The notes under the pieces were generated by a model, which did not search any database, was not told where the DNA came from, and saw only the letters and a program-made list of their open reading frames with translations. From NCBI RefSeq assembly GCF_002101675.1, contig NZ_LQOY01000205.1:1-64000 (forward strand): a stretch of DNA of 64,000 nucleotides. Reading direction: 5' to 3'. Source of the DNA: Mycobacterium gordonae. GTDB lineage: Bacteria; Actinomycetota; Actinomycetes; Mycobacteriales; Mycobacteriaceae. Shown here piece by piece: positions 43,763 to 52,718 of this stretch. Position 1 is the stretch's first letter, and each line of letters opens with the position of its first letter. The position numbers and the translations under genes are program-made.

Positions 43763-44937
43763 ACGACAAGGTCACAGAGCCGGCCGGCGGGCCAGGGGAC
43801 AGCCCCCTGCCCGCCGGTGGTGCGTTCTCGGTCGTGCTCGCCGGCGGCGGGACCGCCGGTCACGTTGAGCCCGCGATGGCCGTCGCGGACGCGCTGACCG
43901 CGCTGGACCCCGGCATCAGAATCACCGCGCTGGGCACCGCGCGCGGCTTGGAGACCCGCCTGGTACCCGAGCGCGGCTACCGGCTGGAGTTGATCACACC
44001 CGTGCCGCTGCCGCGCAAGCCCAGCGGCGACCTCGCTCGGCTGCCACCCCGGGTCTGGCGCGCCGTCCGGGAAACCCGGGCGGTGCTCGACAACGTCGCC
44101 GCCGACGTCGTCATCGGTTTCGGCGGTTACGTGGCGCTGCCGGCCTATCTGGCATCGCGCGGCAGGCCAGGACGCCGGCGGATCCCGGTCGTCATCCACG
44201 AGGCCAACGCCCGGGCCGGACTGGCCAACCGGGTGGGCGCCCGCACCGCCGACCGGATCCTGTCCGCGGTGCCCAATTCGGGCCTGCGGCGCGCCGAGGT
44301 GGTCGGCGTGCCGGTACGCGCGACGATCACCACGCTGGACCGCCCCGCCCTGCGGGCGCAGGCTCGGGCCCACTTCGGCTTCGCCGACGATGCGCGTGTC
44401 CTGCTGGTATTCGGCGGTTCGCAGGGCGCGGTCTCGCTGAACCGCGCCGTGTCCGGCGCGGCCGCCGATCTGGCCGCCGCCGGCGTGTCCGTGCTGCACG
44501 CGCACGGCCCCAAGAACACGCTTGAACTGCGCACCCCCGATCCCGGCGACCCGCCCTATGTTGCGGTGCCCTACCTGGACCGGATGGATTTGGCTTATTC
44601 GGCCGCCGACATGGTGATCTGCCGGTCCGGGGCGATGACGGTGGCCGAGGTCTCTGCCGTCGGGTTGCCCGCCATCTACGTGCCGCTGCCGATCGGCAAC
44701 GGTGAACAGCGGCTCAACGCGCTGCCGGTGGTCAACGCCGGAGGCGGCATAATCGTCGCCGACGCGGCGTTGACGCCGGAACTGGTGGCGCGCGAAGTAT
44801 CAGGGCTGCTCAACGACCCGACGCGGCTGGCGGCGATGACGTCCGCGGCCGCCCTGGTCGGGCACCGCGACGCCGCGCAACAGGTGGCGCAGGCGGCGCT
44901 GGACGTCGCCCGGCAGATGCGGGGGGCACGGCGGTGA
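43759..44937 (+). CDS. murG: UDP-GlcNAc transferase MurG
   Basis: A 392-residue GT-B enzyme that turns lipid I into lipid II at the inner membrane face. The N-terminal GGGTAGHVEPAMAVADAL loop, GFGGYVALPAYLA and C-terminal VFGGSQGAVSLN and ICRSGAMTVAEVSA motifs are clear. GTG start overlapping ftsW; it also overlaps murC by GTGA. Confidence 0.96.
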   Translation: MNDKVTEPAGGPGDSPLPAGGAFSVVLAGGGTAGHVEPAMAVADALTALDPGIRITALGTARGLETRLVPERGYRLELITPVPLPRKPSGDLARLPPRVWRAVRETRAVLDNVAADVVIGFGGYVALPAYLASRGRPGRRRIPVVIHEANARAGLANRVGARTADRILSAVPNSGLRRAEVVGVPVRATITTLDRPALRAQARAHFGFADDARVLLVFGGSQGAVSLNRAVSGAAADLAAAGVSVLHAHGPKNTLELRTPDPGDPPYVAVPYLDRMDLAYSAADMVICRSGAMTVAEVSAVGLPAIYVPLPIGNGEQRLNALPVVNAGGGIIVADAALTPELVAREVSGLLNDPTRLAAMTSAAALVGHRDAAQQVAQAALDVARQMRGARR

Positions 44938-46394
44938 CCGCCGAACAGCTGCCGCCGGAACTGCAGCGCGTGCACATGGTCGGCATCGGCGGCGCCGGCA
45001 TGTCCGGCATCGCCCGCATCCTGCTGGATCGCGGCGGGATGGTGTCGGGCTCGGACGCCAAAGAGTCGCGCGGCGTGCATGCGCTGCAGGCGCGCGGCGC
45101 GCTGATCCGCATCGGCCACGACGCGTCGTCGCTGGATCTGCTGCCCGGCGGCGTCACCGCCGTCATCACCACCCACGCCGCCATCCCCAAAACGAATCCC
45201 GAGCTGGTCGAGGCCCGGCGCCGCGGCATCCCGGTGGTGTTGCGACCGGTGGTGCTGGCCAAGCTGATGGCCGGGCGCACCACCTTGATGGTCACCGGCA
45301 CGCACGGCAAGACGACGACGACCTCGATGCTGATCGTCGCGCTGCAGCACTGCGGTCGCGACCCGTCGTTCGCGGTCGGCGGGGAGCTGGGCGAGGCGGG
45401 CACCAATGCGCATCACGGCAGCGGCGACCTCTTCGTCGCCGAAGCCGACGAGAGCGACGGCACGCTGCTCGAATACACGCCCGACGTCGCCGTGGTCACC
45501 AACATCGAGTCCGACCACCTGGATTTCTACGGCAGCACCGACGCCTACGTCGGGGTGTTCGACTCCTTCGTCGAGCGGCTCGCCCCCGGCGGTGCGCTGG
45601 TGGTGTGCGCCGACGACCCGGGCGCGGCGGGACTGGCGCAGCGTACGTCCGAGCTGGGCATCCGGGTGTTGCGCTACGGGTCCGACGATTCGGTGGGACC
45701 GCTGGCTGCCCGCCTGGTGTCCTGGGAACAACACGGGACCGAGGCCGTCGCCCACATCCAGCTGGCGGGCGAGCCGCAGCAGCGGGTGATGCGGCTGTCG
45801 GTGCCCGGACGCCACATGGCGCTCAATGCGCTGGCCGCGCTGCTGGCGGCGACCGAGATCGGCGCGCCCGTCGAGGAGGTGCTTGACGGGCTGGCCGCCT
45901 TCGAAGGCGTGCGGCGGCGCTTCGAACTGGTCGGCACCGCCTACTCGGTGCGGGTGTTCGACGACTACGCCCATCACCCCACCGAGATCGGCGCCACCCT
46001 GGCGGCGGTCCGTTCCGTTGTCAAGCAGAGCGGCGGCGGCCGTTCACTTGTCGTCTTTCAACCTCATTTGTATTCTCGGACAAAGGCTTTCGCGCAGGAA
46101 TTCGGGCACGCACTGGATGCGGCCGACGAGGTGTTCGTGCTGGACGTCTACGGCGCGCGCGAGCAACCGCTGGCCGGGATCAGCGGAGCGACCGTGGCCG
46201 AGCATGTGAGCGTTCCGGTCCGCTATCTGCCGGACTTCTCGGCGGTGGCCGAGGAGGTGGCCGACGCCGCCGCACCGGGCGATGTCGTCGTCACCATGGG
46301 TGCGGGCGACGTGACGATGCTCGGCCCCGAGATTGTCGCCGCGCTGCGGATGCGGGCCAACCGCAGCGCACCGGGTCGGGGAGTGCCGCAGTGA
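44934..46394 (+). CDS. murC: UDP-MurNAc-L-alanine ligase
   Basis: A 486-residue Mur ligase, adding L-Ala as the first peptide residue. Motifs: GIGGAGMSGIA at about 17-27, GTHGKTTTTS at about 122, EADESDGTLLEY near 170 and DDYAHHPTEI near 343. GTG start overlapping murG; the end overlaps ftsQ. Confidence 0.96.
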   Translation: MTAEQLPPELQRVHMVGIGGAGMSGIARILLDRGGMVSGSDAKESRGVHALQARGALIRIGHDASSLDLLPGGVTAVITTHAAIPKTNPELVEARRRGIPVVLRPVVLAKLMAGRTTLMVTGTHGKTTTTSMLIVALQHCGRDPSFAVGGELGEAGTNAHHGSGDLFVAEADESDGTLLEYTPDVAVVTNIESDHLDFYGSTDAYVGVFDSFVERLAPGGALVVCADDPGAAGLAQRTSELGIRVLRYGSDDSVGPLAARLVSWEQHGTEAVAHIQLAGEPQQRVMRLSVPGRHMALNALAALLAATEIGAPVEEVLDGLAAFEGVRRRFELVGTAYSVRVFDDYAHHPTEIGATLAAVRSVVKQSGGGRSLVVFQPHLYSRTKAFAQEFGHALDAADEVFVLDVYGAREQPLAGISGATVAEHVSVPVRYLPDFSAVAEEVADAAAPGDVVVTMGAGDVTMLGPEIVAALRMRANRSAPGRGVPQ

Positions 46395-47359
46395 GCGAAC
46401 CCGAGGAAGGTGGACCCACCGACCTGGCGGGCGAGGCTCCCGGCTCTGCCGAGCCTGGCGACGAGACGACCGAACCGATCTCCACCGGCGCCGCACCAGC
46501 CCCGGACTCCCCGCAATCCCAAGAATCCTCGGAGGAAGAGGATTTCGAGGGTCCGCGCCGGCGTGCCCGCCGGGAACGCGCGGAGCGCCGCGCCGCCCAA
46601 GCCCGCGCCACTGCCATCGAGGAAGCCCGCCGCGAGGCCAAGCGGCGCGCCAAGGGAACGGTGCTGCCGGAACCAAAACCAGTTGCGCGCGGTGTCGTTC
46701 GCGGTCTGAAGATGCTGCTGGCGACGGTACTGCTGGTGGTCATCGGGGTTGGGCTCGGGCTGATCCTCTACTTCACGCCGGCGATGTCGGCGCGCAACAT
46801 CGTGGTGACCGGCACGGGCGTCGTGACCCGCGAAGAAGTGCTCGACGCGGCGCAGGTGCGGATCGGGACGCCGCTGCTGCAGATTGACACCAACCAGGTC
46901 GCCGACCGGGTCGCCGCGATCCGCCGGGTGGCCAGCGCGCGGGTGCAGCGACAGTACCCGTCGGCGCTGCGCATCACGATCGTTGAGCGAATCCCGGTGG
47001 TAGTGAAGGATTTTCCGGACGGGCCGCACCTTTTTGACCGCGACGGCGTCGACTTCGCGACCGATCAGCCACCGCCGACGGTGCCCTACATCGACGTGGA
47101 CAATCCCGGGCCCACCGATCCGGCCACGCTGGCCGCGCTGAAGGTGTTGAGCACGCTGCGGCCTGAGGTCGCCGGGGAGGTGGGGCGGATCGCGGCGCCG
47201 TCGGTGTCCTCGATAACCCTCACGCTGACCGACGGTCGGGTGGTGATCTGGGGAACCACCGATCGCGCGGCTGAGAAAGCCGAGAAGCTGGCGGCGTTGT
47301 TGACCCAGCCCGGGCGCACCTACGACGTGTCCAGCCCGGACCTACCGACGGTCAAGTAG
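46391..47359 (+). CDS. ftsQ: Division protein FtsQ
   Basis: A 322-residue bitopic protein. A long, charged cytoplasmic part (1-105, acidic then basic), a single helix (106-128), then an external POTRA domain (SARNIVVTGTGVVTREEVLDAA) and the FtsQ beta domain ending VSSPDLPTVK. It bridges early and late division proteins. It starts with GTG overlapping murC. A hairpin and the ftsZ promoter region follow. Confidence 0.93.
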   Translation: MSEPEEGGPTDLAGEAPGSAEPGDETTEPISTGAAPAPDSPQSQESSEEEDFEGPRRRARRERAERRAAQARATAIEEARREAKRRAKGTVLPEPKPVARGVVRGLKMLLATVLLVVIGVGLGLILYFTPAMSARNIVVTGTGVVTREEVLDAAQVRIGTPLLQIDTNQVADRVAAIRRVASARVQRQYPSALRITIVERIPVVVKDFPDGPHLFDRDGVDFATDQPPPTVPYIDVDNPGPTDPATLAALKVLSTLRPEVAGEVGRIAAPSVSSITLTLTDGRVVIWGTTDRAAEKAEKLAALLTQPGRTYDVSSPDLPTVK

Positions 47360-47381
47360 CGCGACCTCCCGCTTGCGCGGC

Positions 47382-47431
47382 CAGACGCAAAAGCGCCCAT
47401 TCCGAGCCCAGATACGGCGCCGTTGCGTCTG
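47382..47431 (+). terminator. Hairpin after ftsQ sharing the AGACGCAA core
   Basis: Arms CAGACGCAAAAGCGCC (47382-47397) and GGCGCCGTTGCGTCTG (47416-47431) pair over 14 of 16 positions around an 18-base loop. No T-tract follows. It probably weakens read-through from ftsQ into ftsZ. Confidence 0.65.
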
Positions 47432-47517
47432 TTCGCGCAAAAATGCGCGCCGCGCGTCGGCGCGCCTGCACGGCTGATGCCCGTCGTACCCATACGGTTC
47501 TGGTTACGCGGAACTAC

Positions 47518-47551
47518 TTGACATAACTCTAACTCTATGGTTGAGGTTGAG
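47518..47551 (+). promoter_or_regulatory. ftsZ leader element: facing tandem hexamers beside TTGACA
   Basis: TTGACA at 47518-47523 is a consensus-like -35. It is followed at once by AACTCT twice (47525-47536), ATG, then GTTGAG twice (47540-47551). The outer parts form the inverted repeat AACTCT/AGAGTT. It lies 78-111 bases before the ftsZ start. A regulator binding site over a promoter is likely, though no -10 is obvious at the usual distance. Confidence 0.6.
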
Positions 47552-47628
47552 AGTTTTGCAAGGAGACACACCGCAGACATACCCACGCATTACCAGGGGA
47601 ACTGAAAGCCCATCAGGGAGGAAGACGA

Positions 47629-48771
47629 ATGATGACCCCCCCACACAACTACCTGGCCGTCATCAAGGTCGTGGGCATCGGTGGTGGCGGCGTCAATGCC
47701 GTCAACCGAATGATCGAGCAAGGTCTCAAAGGTGTGGAGTTCATCGCCATCAATACCGACGCGCAGGCGTTGCTGATGAGCGATGCCGACGTCAAGCTCG
47801 ACGTCGGTCGCGACTCCACCCGCGGCCTCGGCGCCGGCGCCGACCCGGAGGTCGGCAAGAAGGCCGCCGAGGACGCCAAGGAGGAGATCGAGGAGTTGCT
47901 GCGCGGCGCCGACATGGTGTTCGTCACCGCCGGGGAGGGCGGTGGCACCGGTACCGGTGGCGCACCCGTCGTCGCCAGCATCGCACGCAAACTCGGCGCC
48001 CTGACGGTCGGCGTCGTGACCCGGCCGTTCTCGTTCGAGGGCAAGCGGCGCAGCAACCAGGCCGAGAACGGCATCTCGGCGCTGCGGGAGAGCTGCGACA
48101 CCCTCATCGTGATCCCCAACGACCGCCTGCTGCAGATGGGCGACGCCGCGGTGTCGCTGATGGACGCCTTCCGCAGCGCTGACGAGGTGCTGCTCAACGG
48201 GGTCCAGGGCATCACTGACCTGATCACCACCCCGGGTCTGATCAACGTCGACTTTGCCGACGTCAAGGGCATCATGTCCGGCGCCGGCACCGCGCTGATG
48301 GGCATCGGCTCAGCCCGCGGGGAGGGGCGCTCGCTCAAGGCCGCCGAGATCGCCATCAACTCTCCGCTGCTGGAAGCCTCGATGGAAGGCGCCCAAGGCG
48401 TGCTGATGTCCATCGCCGGCGGCAGTGACCTGGGCCTGTTCGAGATCAACGAGGCCGCCTCGCTGGTGCAGGACGCCGCCCACCAGGACGCCAACATCAT
48501 CTTCGGTACGGTCATCGACGACTCACTCGGCGACGAGGTGCGCGTCACGGTGATCGCGGCGGGCTTCGACGCCGGCCCCGGCCGGAAAGCCGTCAGCGGC
48601 AACGAGTCCGGCGGCGCTCATCGCATCGAGACGGCCAAGGCCGGCAAGCTCACCTCGACCCTGTTCGAACCGGTCGACGCCGTCAGCGTCCCGCTGCACA
48701 CCAACGGTGCGACCCTGAGCATCGGCGGTGACGACGACGACGTCGATGTGCCGCCCTTCATGCGCCGCTGA
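47629..48771 (+). CDS. ftsZ: Cell division protein FtsZ
   Basis: The tubulin-like GTPase that forms the Z-ring. Two ATGs in a row (47629, 47632) give 380 or 379 residues; GGGAGGAAG at 47616-47624 serves either, and 379 is the length I recall for M. tuberculosis. The tubulin signature GGGTGTGGAP is at about 105, and the T7 loop NVDFADVKGIM near 205. The C-terminus DDDDVDVPPFMRR is the conserved acidic partner-binding peptide (SepF, FtsW). It has its own leader, so is expressed at least partly apart from the mur genes. Confidence 0.98.
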   Translation: MMTPPHNYLAVIKVVGIGGGGVNAVNRMIEQGLKGVEFIAINTDAQALLMSDADVKLDVGRDSTRGLGAGADPEVGKKAAEDAKEEIEELLRGADMVFVTAGEGGGTGTGGAPVVASIARKLGALTVGVVTRPFSFEGKRRSNQAENGISALRESCDTLIVIPNDRLLQMGDAAVSLMDAFRSADEVLLNGVQGITDLITTPGLINVDFADVKGIMSGAGTALMGIGSARGEGRSLKAAEIAINSPLLEASMEGAQGVLMSIAGGSDLGLFEINEAASLVQDAAHQDANIIFGTVIDDSLGDEVRVTVIAAGFDAGPGRKAVSGNESGGAHRIETAKAGKLTSTLFEPVDAVSVPLHTNGATLSIGGDDDDVDVPPFMRR

Positions 48772-48871
48772 GGTCTCAATTTGCTTGCCACCGCGCGACA
48801 AACCGGCCTCGAAACCCGGTCGCCCGACGTCGATGCAGCCTGACAGGCAACGGAATCCAGATACTGGGGAT

Positions 48872-49588
48872 GTGAGCGTTCGGATCCGCCGGGTGACCAC
48901 CACCCGGGCGGGCGGCGTGTCGAAACCGCCGTTCGACACCTTCAACCTCGGCGACCACGTCGGTGACGACCCGGCTGCCGTGCGGGCCAACCGGTCCCGG
49001 CTGGCCAAAGCCATCGGTTTGCCCGGTGACCGAGTCGTGTGGATGAACCAGGTGCACGGAACCCGCGTCGAGGTGGTGGACGGACCGCAGGGCCAGGCTC
49101 TGCACGAGACCGACGGAATGGTCACGGTGACAGCTCGTTTGGCCTTGGTCGTGGTGACGGCCGACTGTGTGCCGGTGCTGCTCGCGGACGCGCGGGCCGG
49201 TGTCGTCGGTGCCGTTCACGCCGGCCGCGTCGGAGCCCAACACGGGGTGGTGGCGCGGACGGTCGAGGCGATGCAGGAACTGGGCGCCCAAGTCGGCGAT
49301 ATCTCGGCACTGTTGGGCCCAGCGGTCAGCGGTCGCAATTACGAGGTGCCCGAGGCGATGGCCGCCGAGGTCGAAGCCGCACTGCCCGGCAGCCGCACCA
49401 CGACCCCCGCCGGGACCGCGGGTCTGGACCTGCGGGTCGGAATCGCCGGCCAGCTTCGTCGACTGGGCGTCACATCCATCGAGGTCGATCCGCGCTGCAC
49501 CGCCGCCGACCCGGCGCTGTTCAGTCATCGGCGCAACGCGCCGACCGGCCGGCTGGCGTCCCTGGTGTGGATGGAGCCAGCAGGATGA
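48872..49588 (+). CDS. Purine nucleoside phosphorylase/laccase-domain protein (YfiH/PgeF family)
   Basis: GTG 48872 (GGGG upstream) gives 238 residues. The family metal residues are in NQVHGTRV, TADCVPVLL and GAVHAGRVG. The usual form of the last is AVHAGWRG, so the Trp is replaced here. Family members act on peptidoglycan amidation errors (PgeF) or on purine nucleosides. It is located right after ftsZ, as in other actinobacteria, and overlaps the next gene (ATGA). Confidence 0.88.
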   Translation: MSVRIRRVTTTRAGGVSKPPFDTFNLGDHVGDDPAAVRANRSRLAKAIGLPGDRVVWMNQVHGTRVEVVDGPQGQALHETDGMVTVTARLALVVVTADCVPVLLADARAGVVGAVHAGRVGAQHGVVARTVEAMQELGAQVGDISALLGPAVSGRNYEVPEAMAAEVEAALPGSRTTTPAGTAGLDLRVGIAGQLRRLGVTSIEVDPRCTAADPALFSHRRNAPTGRLASLVWMEPAG

Positions 49589-50361
49589 CGGCCGAGGCCG
49601 CAGCACAGGGCGAGCGTCAATCGGAACTGACCCGCGCACTGGCCTCGGTGCGTTCCCGGCTCGCGGCGGCAGCGGAGGCGGCCGGCCGCAACGTCGGTGA
49701 AATCGAATTGCTGCCGATTACCAAATTCTTCCCGGCCACCGACGTGGCCGTGCTTTCCCGCCTGGGATGCCGGGCGGTCGGCGAGTCGCGGGAGCAGGAG
49801 GCCTCGGCGAAGGTGGCCGAGGTGGCGCGGTTGCTGGCTGCCTCCCCAGAGGGTGGATCTCGGAATTTGCAGTGGCACATGGTGGGCCAGATCCAGCGCA
49901 AAAAGGCCAAGTCGCTGGCCCGCTGGGCGCACACCGCCCACTCGGTGGACAGCGAGCAGCTGGTGACCGCGCTGGAGCGGGCGGTAGCCGGCGCTCTGTC
50001 CGAGCACCGCCGCAGCACGCCGCTGCGGGTCTATGTCCAGGTCAGTCTGGACGGCGACGCGTCGCGCGGCGGCGTCGACATCGGCGAGTCCGGCGCGGTG
50101 GACCGGGTCTGCGAACAGGTACAGGGCGCCGCGAGCCTGGAACTGGTCGGGTTGATGGGCGTTCCGCCGCTCGATTGGGAGCCCGAACAGGCCTTTGACC
50201 GGCTGCAATCTGAGCACTGCCGGGTACGCCGGGCCTTCCCACAGGCAGTGGGATTGTCGGCCGGGATGTCGGGCGACCTCGAGATCGCCGTCAAACATGG
50301 ATCGACGTGTGTGCGTGTCGGTACCGCGCTATTGGGTCAACGGCGGTTACGGTCACCGTGA
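49585..50361 (+). CDS. PLP homeostasis protein (YggS/PROSC family)
   Basis: A 258-residue TIM-barrel PLP-binding protein. The PLP lysine is Lys47 in LLPITKFFP. The segments WHMVGQIQRKKAK and GLSAGMSGDLEIAVKHGSTCVRVG (phosphate site) are conserved. Members bind PLP without an enzymatic reaction and balance PLP pools. ATG overlaps the upstream stop. Confidence 0.92.
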   Translation: MTAEAAAQGERQSELTRALASVRSRLAAAAEAAGRNVGEIELLPITKFFPATDVAVLSRLGCRAVGESREQEASAKVAEVARLLAASPEGGSRNLQWHMVGQIQRKKAKSLARWAHTAHSVDSEQLVTALERAVAGALSEHRRSTPLRVYVQVSLDGDASRGGVDIGESGAVDRVCEQVQGAASLELVGLMGVPPLDWEPEQAFDRLQSEHCRVRRAFPQAVGLSAGMSGDLEIAVKHGSTCVRVGTALLGQRRLRSP

Positions 50362-50425
50362 ATAGTCACTCGAGTCACACCTTCATCACAAACAACATAT
50401 ATCCCAGGCTAGAAGGGGTCGCACG

Positions 50426-51103
50426 ATGAGCACTCTGCACAAGGTCAAGGCCTACTTCGGTATGGCTCCGATGGAGGATTACGAGGACGAGTATTACGAC
50501 GACCGCACGCCGTCCCGCGGTTATTCACGGCCGCGATTCGAAGACGATTACGGCCGTTACGACGGGCGCGATCGGGAATACGACGAGCCGCGCCGCGACC
50601 CGCGCGGCGACCTGCGCGGCGAGTTGCGCGGGGAGCCCGCCGACTACCCGCCGCCGAGCAGCTACCGGGGCGGGTACCCCGAGGAGCCGCGCTTCCAGCC
50701 GCGCGAGTTCGACCGGCCCGACATGGCGCGGCCGCGCCTGGGGTCGTGGCTGCGGGGTTCCACCCGCGGTGCGCTGGCGATGGACCCGCGCCGGATGGCG
50801 ATGATGTTCGAAGACGGCCACCCGCTGTCGAAGATCACCACGCTGCGGCCCAAGGACTACAGCGAGGCGCGCACCATCGGTGAGCGGTTCCGTGATGGCA
50901 CCCCGGTCATCATGGATCTGGTGTCGATGGACAACGCCGACGCCAAGCGACTGGTCGACTTCGCCGCCGGCCTGGCTTTCGCGCTGCGCGGGTCGTTCGA
51001 CAAGGTGGCGACCAAGGTGTTCCTGCTGTCGCCGGCCGACGTCGACGTGTCTCCGGAGGAGCGCCGCCGGATCGCCGAAACCGGTTTCTACGCTTACCAA
51101 TAG
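50426..51103 (+). CDS. sepF: Z-ring membrane anchor SepF
   Basis: ATG 50426 with AGAAGGGG upstream gives 225 residues. An N-terminal helix (MSTLHKVKAYFGM) is the membrane-binding amphipathic peptide. A long disordered stretch rich in Arg, Asp, Tyr, Gly and Pro (residues 17-110) follows, then the SepF domain (ITTLRPKDYSEARTIGERF ... VFLLSPADVDVS). It binds the FtsZ tail and fixes the ring to the membrane. The disordered linker contains repeats like GDLRGELRGE. Confidence 0.95.
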   Translation: MSTLHKVKAYFGMAPMEDYEDEYYDDRTPSRGYSRPRFEDDYGRYDGRDREYDEPRRDPRGDLRGELRGEPADYPPPSSYRGGYPEEPRFQPREFDRPDMARPRLGSWLRGSTRGALAMDPRRMAMMFEDGHPLSKITTLRPKDYSEARTIGERFRDGTPVIMDLVSMDNADAKRLVDFAAGLAFALRGSFDKVATKVFLLSPADVDVSPEERRRIAETGFYAYQ

Positions 51104-51273
51104 GCGAAATTCCGCGGCGCGGCCCGGTAGGTCACACGTTGGCCGACCGGGCCGTACGCATGCCGGCCGTCCCCTTGAGATGTGAGCGGCGCGGCAGGGT
51201 CGGTAGGCTTACTGTTGCCGCCGCGGCGGCGACGGACATTCCTCTCATCCTCATCGTTAAGGTCGGGCTCTCG

Positions 51274-51564
51274 TTGGTGCTGTTCTTTCAGATCCTCGGT
51301 TTTGCGCTGTTCACGTTCTGGCTGCTGCTCATCGCGCGGGTCGTCATCGAGTGGATCCGCTCGTTCAGTCGGGACTGGCGGCCGACGGGGGTGACCGTGG
51401 TGATCCTGGAGATCATCATGTCCGTCACTGACCCACCGGTGAAGTTGCTGCGCAGGCTGATCCCGCAGATCACCATCGGCGCCGTCCGTTTGGACCTGTC
51501 GATCTTGGTGTTGTTGCTCGTGGCGTTCATCGGGATGCAGTTGGCGTTCAGCGCTGCGGCGTAG
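51274..51564 (+). CDS. YggT-family membrane protein
   Basis: TTG 51274 gives 96 residues, the length I recall for the M. tuberculosis protein; upstream in-frame sequence (from 51139) is hydrophobic only just before this point. Two helices: FQILGFALFTFWLLLIARVV and LDLSILVLLLVAFIGMQLAF, joined by a loop with SVTDPPVKLLRRLIP, the YggT signature. It belongs to the ftsZ-wag31 group in actinobacteria and firmicutes; the molecular role is unclear. Confidence 0.85.
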   Translation: MVLFFQILGFALFTFWLLLIARVVIEWIRSFSRDWRPTGVTVVILEIIMSVTDPPVKLLRRLIPQITIGAVRLDLSILVLLLVAFIGMQLAFSAAA

Positions 51565-51821
51565 CGGCCGCTTGCCACGGACCGGATGTAGCTAGGAGAC
51601 GGTTCGGCCACGATTCGGCGACAAGTGTGATGCGCGTGATTTTTCTCTTCTAAGAAATGTGATTTATTTGCCTTAGAGATTGAAATTGCTCCTTATTTAT
51701 TAGTCCAATCGGCGACCGCCGAGTCTGGTGTGACAGGATGGGCGGCAGTTGCCAGACGGCTACCGCACCGTTTTAGACTCTCCAGATCGCTTGACCGTCC
51801 AGGAACTTGAGGGGACAAAGA
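51565..51821 (+). promoter_or_regulatory. A/T-rich leader upstream of wag31
   Basis: This 257-base gap includes a strikingly A/T-rich core (about 51630-51712) in an otherwise very G/C-rich region. It is likely the promoter and perhaps upstream-activating region for wag31, which is known to have strong own expression. I cannot identify a reliable -35/-10 pair. Confidence 0.5.
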
Positions 51822-52622
51822 ATGCCGCTTACACCTGCCGACGTCCACAATGTGGCGTTCAGTAAGCCGCCTATCGGCAAACGCGGGTACAACGAAGATG
51901 AGGTCGACGCCTTCCTGGACCTGGTGGAAAACGAGCTGACCCGGCTGATCGAGGAGAACTCTGATCTGCGTCAGCGGATCGCCGAGCTGGATCAGGAACT
52001 GGCCGCCGGCGGCGGTGGGGGAGCCGCCGCGCCTACCGTTGCCCAGCCGATTCCGACGTTCGAGCCCGAGCCGGAGCCGGTCAAGCCCGCGCCGGTGGCG
52101 GCCCCGGCTGCGGCGCCGTCGGCCAGCAACGAGGAACAGGCGATGAAGGCCGCCCGGGTGCTCAGCCTGGCCCAGGACACGGCTGACCGGTTGACCAGCA
52201 CGGCCAAGGCCGAGGCGGACAAGATGCTGTCCGACGCCCGGACGAATGCCGACCAGATCCTCAGTGAGGCGCGTCATACTGCCGAGACCACGGTGTCGGA
52301 GGCTCGGCAGCGGGCGGACGCGATGCTGGCCGACGCCACGTCGCGTTCGGAGACCCAACTGCGCCAGGCCCAGGAGAAGGCCGACGCGCTGCAGGCTGAC
52401 GCCGAGCGGAAGCACTCCGAGATCATGGGGACCATCAACCAGCAGCGCACGGTGCTGGAAGGCCGCCTCGAGCAGCTGCGGACCTTCGAACGCGAGTACC
52501 GGACCCGGCTCAAGACCTACCTGGAATCACAGCTGGAAGAGCTGGGCCAGCGTGGGTCCGCGGCGCCCGTCGACTCCAGCGCCGATGCGGGCGGTTTCGA
52601 CCAGTTCAATCGCGGCAACTGA
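51822..52622 (+). CDS. wag31: Polar growth protein Wag31 (DivIVA)
   Basis: ATG 51822 with GAGGGG upstream gives 266 residues. The N-terminal DivIVA domain (MPLTPADVHNVAFSKPPIG...) binds curved membrane at the poles. Then comes a Pro/Ala/Glu linker (70-107) and a long coiled coil (110-245). The Thr that PknA/PknB phosphorylate in M. tuberculosis (about residue 73) has a nearby Thr here (APTVAQ). Wag31 recruits the elongation machinery. It closes the dcw region. Confidence 0.96.
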   Translation: MPLTPADVHNVAFSKPPIGKRGYNEDEVDAFLDLVENELTRLIEENSDLRQRIAELDQELAAGGGGGAAAPTVAQPIPTFEPEPEPVKPAPVAAPAAAPSASNEEQAMKAARVLSLAQDTADRLTSTAKAEADKMLSDARTNADQILSEARHTAETTVSEARQRADAMLADATSRSETQLRQAQEKADALQADAERKHSEIMGTINQQRTVLEGRLEQLRTFEREYRTRLKTYLESQLEELGQRGSAAPVDSSADAGGFDQFNRGN

Positions 52623-52718
52623 CGCACTGCGGGGGCTGGTACACGCGCGGGCTGCCCCTTCGGCGCCTTCGGTGCTGGTAGGTTGGGCAGTCGCACCGCG
52701 CCGGCCGGAGGATGACCA

